NCBI RefSeq assembly: GCF_039831995.1 | Contig: NZ_JBDOIO010000003.1 | Coordinates: 682,001-746,000 of the forward strand | DNA from: Paenibacillus pabuli | Lineage (GTDB): Bacteria > Bacillota > Bacilli > Paenibacillales > Paenibacillaceae | DNA: 64,000 nucleotides | Direction of reading: 5' to 3' | Part shown: positions 62,045 through 64,000 of the stretch, one piece after another | How the letters are laid out: every line of letters starts with the position of its first letter | Numbering within the stretch: position 1 is the first letter of the stretch | Translations under genes and position numbers: made by a program | The notes under the pieces: model-generated | The model's input: only the letters and a program-made list of their open reading frames with translations | What the model was told of the DNA's origin: nothing | Database searches by the model: none

Positions 62045-62314
62045 ATGAAATATGTTTCAGCAAGTGAGGTTTTACCAGAAAATTTACTTCGTGAAATACA
62101 AAATTATATACAAGGCAAGACTTTATATATCCCCGCACCCAAAGGATGTAGAAAAAAGTGGGGACATGATTCAGGGCAACGTGAATTTCTTTTGAACCGG
62201 AATGCAGAAATTCGGAAGCTTTTCAGGCAGGGTATGAATGTGGATCAACTCGCGAGTTCCTACTGTCTATCCCATGACAGCATTAAGAAGATTGTTTATA
62301 AAACGCAGGCATAA
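62045..62314 (+). CDS. CD3324-family small protein
   Basis: 89 residues from the ATG at 62045, with AGGGG upstream. N-terminal MKYVSASEVLPENLLREIQN then YIQGKTLYIPAPKG fits the CD3324 family (MKYxxAxxVLPxxLLxExQKYxxGxxIYIP). The C-terminal half is a helix-turn-helix-like stretch: RNAEIRKLFRQGMNVDQLASSYCLSHDSIKKIVY. Family function is unknown, perhaps regulatory. A strong terminator follows. Confidence 0.78.
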   Translation: MKYVSASEVLPENLLREIQNYIQGKTLYIPAPKGCRKKWGHDSGQREFLLNRNAEIRKLFRQGMNVDQLASSYCLSHDSIKKIVYKTQA

Positions 62315-62360
62315 CAAAAGGCTCATGTTGGATAAAACCAACACGGGCCTTTTGTTTTAT
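62315..62360 (+). terminator. rho-independent terminator
   Basis: CAAAAGGCTCATGTTGG pairs with CCAACACGGGCCTTTTG (one mismatch), followed by TTTT. It overlaps the end of the CD3324-type gene. Confidence 0.75.
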
Positions 62361-62488
62361 GTAAAAAATGAATAGATAAATACTCTGCCTATAAAGGATG
62401 CGATATTCACCTTATACTGATGCTAGACAAGAATTATGGTATCAGTGATATCGTTGATTGAGAGTATCGGAATCGGAGGAGTTGCAAA

Positions 62489-63076
62489 ATGGATTGCGTT
62501 AATCATGAAGTAAATAAGTTAAATGTTACCGCTAGACTATGCGGTATGGAGGAGAAGTTCATTATCAATAATATTTATCCTCTTTATCTGCATGATTTGT
62601 CTGAAGTATGGGAACGCAAGACCAATCGTTATGGGGTGTTTGAGAATGATGATACCCGAACTTTGATTGAACAGAATCGCGTGTTTGATATTTGGTGGGA
62701 ACACCCGAACGTATTATTCCCTTATCTTATCACAGTGGATGATATACCTGCGGGGCTTGCTTTTGTGGCTACTTCCCCTTTCATACCATGTCCTCACTAT
62801 ATCGATTATTACATGAATGAGTTCTTTCTATTACGTAATTATCGAGGAAAGGGTGTTGGAGAAGAAGCGGTGCGACAGATTATTGGAAAGATGCCAGGGC
62901 AATGGGAAGTGCAAACAAATCCCACCGAACGAAACGAACGTGCGAAACGTTTCTGGCGTAGAACACTTAACACATGTATCAACGGGAAATACTCCGAAGA
63001 ACTTGGTCATCATCCTGATGTTGGAGAAATGCTAGTCTTTCGCTTCAGCACGAGTTCTGAAAAAGTGAGTAATTAG
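62489..63076 (+). CDS. GNAT-family N-acetyltransferase (first of pair)
   Basis: 195 residues, GGAGGAG upstream. GNAT fold with the acetyl-CoA loop FFLLRNYRGKGVGEEAVRQII near residue 125, preceded by YLITVDDIPAGLAFVATSPF and the N-terminal LYLHDLSEVWERKTNRYGVF. The ending NPTERNERAKRFWRRTLNTCINGKYSEE is shared with the next protein. An acylating enzyme of unknown substrate. Its closest relative in the window is the following gene. Confidence 0.82.
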   Translation: MDCVNHEVNKLNVTARLCGMEEKFIINNIYPLYLHDLSEVWERKTNRYGVFENDDTRTLIEQNRVFDIWWEHPNVLFPYLITVDDIPAGLAFVATSPFIPCPHYIDYYMNEFFLLRNYRGKGVGEEAVRQIIGKMPGQWEVQTNPTERNERAKRFWRRTLNTCINGKYSEELGHHPDVGEMLVFRFSTSSEKVSN

Positions 63077-63147
63077 AGAGGTTGTTCCTTATTCATAGGT
63101 TTTGTAATAAACAAGGTTATCCGATATTCGTTGAACTACATAGCACG

Positions 63148-63180
63148 GAGCAACTTGCCAGTTAGCAGCTGCTCCCTTTT
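63148..63180 (+). terminator. terminator between the GNAT genes
   Basis: GGAGCAACTTGC faces GCAGCTGCTCC with a T-run (CTTTT). It lies 70 bp after the first GNAT gene, separating the transcripts. Confidence 0.6.
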
Positions 63181-63291
63181 ATTATGCAAACCGGCAGTAT
63201 TGTTTAGCTATAATGAATATTTCTATTGCGATATCACAATATGTTGCGTAAAATTTCGAGAAAATCCATACCCCATTAAAGGAGAAGTGCA

Positions 63292-63831
63292 ATGAAAGTT
63301 GACGTACAATTAACGGACAAAAATAATGCATATGTGATTAAAAACCTGCTACCGTTGTACCTATATGACCTATCCGGCCATTATGACAGACTTCCAAATG
63401 CACATGGGATCTATGAGGAGAATGACGACTGCAGAACATTAAGTGAGCAGTATGAGGTTCAAAATATTTGGTGGGAGAAGCCGCCTGGCATCCTATTTCC
63501 CTATTTAATTTCGGCAAATGGGATACCAGCGGGGTTTATTCGAGTAGCGACCCCTCCGTACTGTAATAAAGGAATTGATTATTTTGTAAATGATTTCTTT
63601 TTAATCCAATCGTTAAGAGGTCAAGGGATTGCTGAACTGGCGGCAACTATGGTGTTTCAACAATTCAGAGGGAATTGGGAGCTGTTTACTAACCCTTCAG
63701 CCAAAAACGTTGTTGGACAAAGGTTTTGGAGAAAAACGGTTTCTAAATATACGAATGGCAATTACATGGAGGAATTCGGGGAAACCTTCGATGGACATAA
63801 ACTTATTTTCCGCTTTAATAATCTTGCATGA
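63292..63831 (+). CDS. GNAT-family N-acetyltransferase (second of pair)
   Basis: 179 residues, AAAGGAGA upstream. It shares the framework of the first: LLPLYLYDLSGHYDRLPNAHGIYEEN, ILFPYLISANGIPAGFIRVATPP, acetyl-CoA loop FFLIQSLRGQGIAELAATMV (Q-S-L-R-G-Q-G-I), and NPSAKNVVGQRFWRKTVSKYTNGNYMEE. The two are duplicates that have diverged strongly. Substrate unknown. Confidence 0.82.
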   Translation: MKVDVQLTDKNNAYVIKNLLPLYLYDLSGHYDRLPNAHGIYEENDDCRTLSEQYEVQNIWWEKPPGILFPYLISANGIPAGFIRVATPPYCNKGIDYFVNDFFLIQSLRGQGIAELAATMVFQQFRGNWELFTNPSAKNVVGQRFWRKTVSKYTNGNYMEEFGETFDGHKLIFRFNNLA

Positions 63832-63937
63832 GTCGGATGTATTGTTGGTGCTTGGGCTGGAGCTTATCAATTTACCTGATAAGGTGCTTTTGTACTACAC
63901 AAGCTCGTTGCTGGACGATTACAGCAACAAAGCCGCT

Positions 63938-63960
63938 ATTTCGCTAACGGGAGTTTAATT
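63938..63960. repeat. family B repeat fragment
   Basis: TTTCGCTAACGGGAGTTTAATT resembles the shared family B end TAACGGG. It is preceded by GCAACAAAGCCGC. The region to the end of the window has no recognised gene. Confidence 0.5.
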
Positions 63961-64000
63961 AAGTAGATTTCCTCTGAGAGTGAGTGGTGCACTTTGGTAA

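Overview
The window looks like chromosomal DNA of a spore-forming, low-to-mid GC Firmicute, most probably a Paenibacillus. The signs are strong AGGAGG-type ribosome binding sites, spore genes (sspH, a YheC/D ATP-grasp protein, a decayed ypeB-like gene), an AiiA-type lactonase, and many BceAB-, PadR-, TetR- and MarR-type modules. No rRNA, tRNA, CRISPR array or complete insertion sequence was found. The species is inferred, not proven.

Layout. 1-4.1 kb: a minus-strand operon (DUF2306 membrane protein cut by the window edge, DJ-1/PfpI protein, SHOCT peptide) facing a divergent OmpR-type two-component system. 4.2-9.4 kb: an IS3-family remnant, an AT-rich MarR-GNAT fusion gene with twin operators, and an ArsR regulator overlapping a four-domain CoA-disulfide reductase/rhodanese/TusA/DsrE protein. 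9.4-15 kb: a carbohydrate cluster (GntR-LacI regulator, lipoprotein binding protein, two permeases, GH43 enzyme) with a cre-like site. 15-20.4 kb: DinB protein, a TetR-DUF1348 pair under a perfect palindrome, a mannose-1-phosphate guanylyltransferase with a DUF6492-like gene, and a divergent YheC/D gene. 20.4-26.9 kb: IS110 debris, orphan hypotheticals, a histidine phosphatase, and an aldo/keto reductase facing a TetR gene. 26.9-29.1 kb: threonine degradation (kbl, tdh). 29.2-34.3 kb: pseudogenes, sspH with a small companion, tandem glycosyltransferases, and a TniQ-like pseudogene. 34.3-38.7 kb: LysR, prolyl-tRNA editing protein, EamA exporter, and a MarR/NmrA pair sharing an operator. 39-44.2 kb: galK, HD-GYP and IS1182 remnants, an APH-like kinase, and PadR, membrane and DedA genes. 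44.8-52.4 kb: an ABC transporter (BceAB-like) with a NarL-type two-component system, then an ECF sigma factor with its DUF4179 partner. 52.6-55 kb: more decay. 55.2-59.8 kb: an AiiA-type lactonase, MFS exporter, amidase, GatC-like peptide and TetR regulator, with palindromes CGGACAA-N-TTGTCCG before the lactonase, amidase and regulator genes. 59.8-64 kb: two pseudogenes, a CD3324-type peptide and two related GNAT acetyltransferases.

Two families of short non-coding repeats run through the window. Family A (up to about 175 bp, nine copies) combines a GGACAAGAAC box, a rho-independent terminator and a 20-bp inverted repeat. Family B (about 92 bp when complete) has TAACGGG ends around a GCAGCTGATCA hairpin. 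Family A copies repeatedly sit exactly where a gene breaks off. In three cases the host frame reads into the repeat and ends in the same residues, CRGTRT.

The strongest candidate for a little-described system is the 55.2-59.8 kb operon, which may be a self-contained acyl-lactone/amide defence or catabolic unit. The family A repeats are the main structural novelty.
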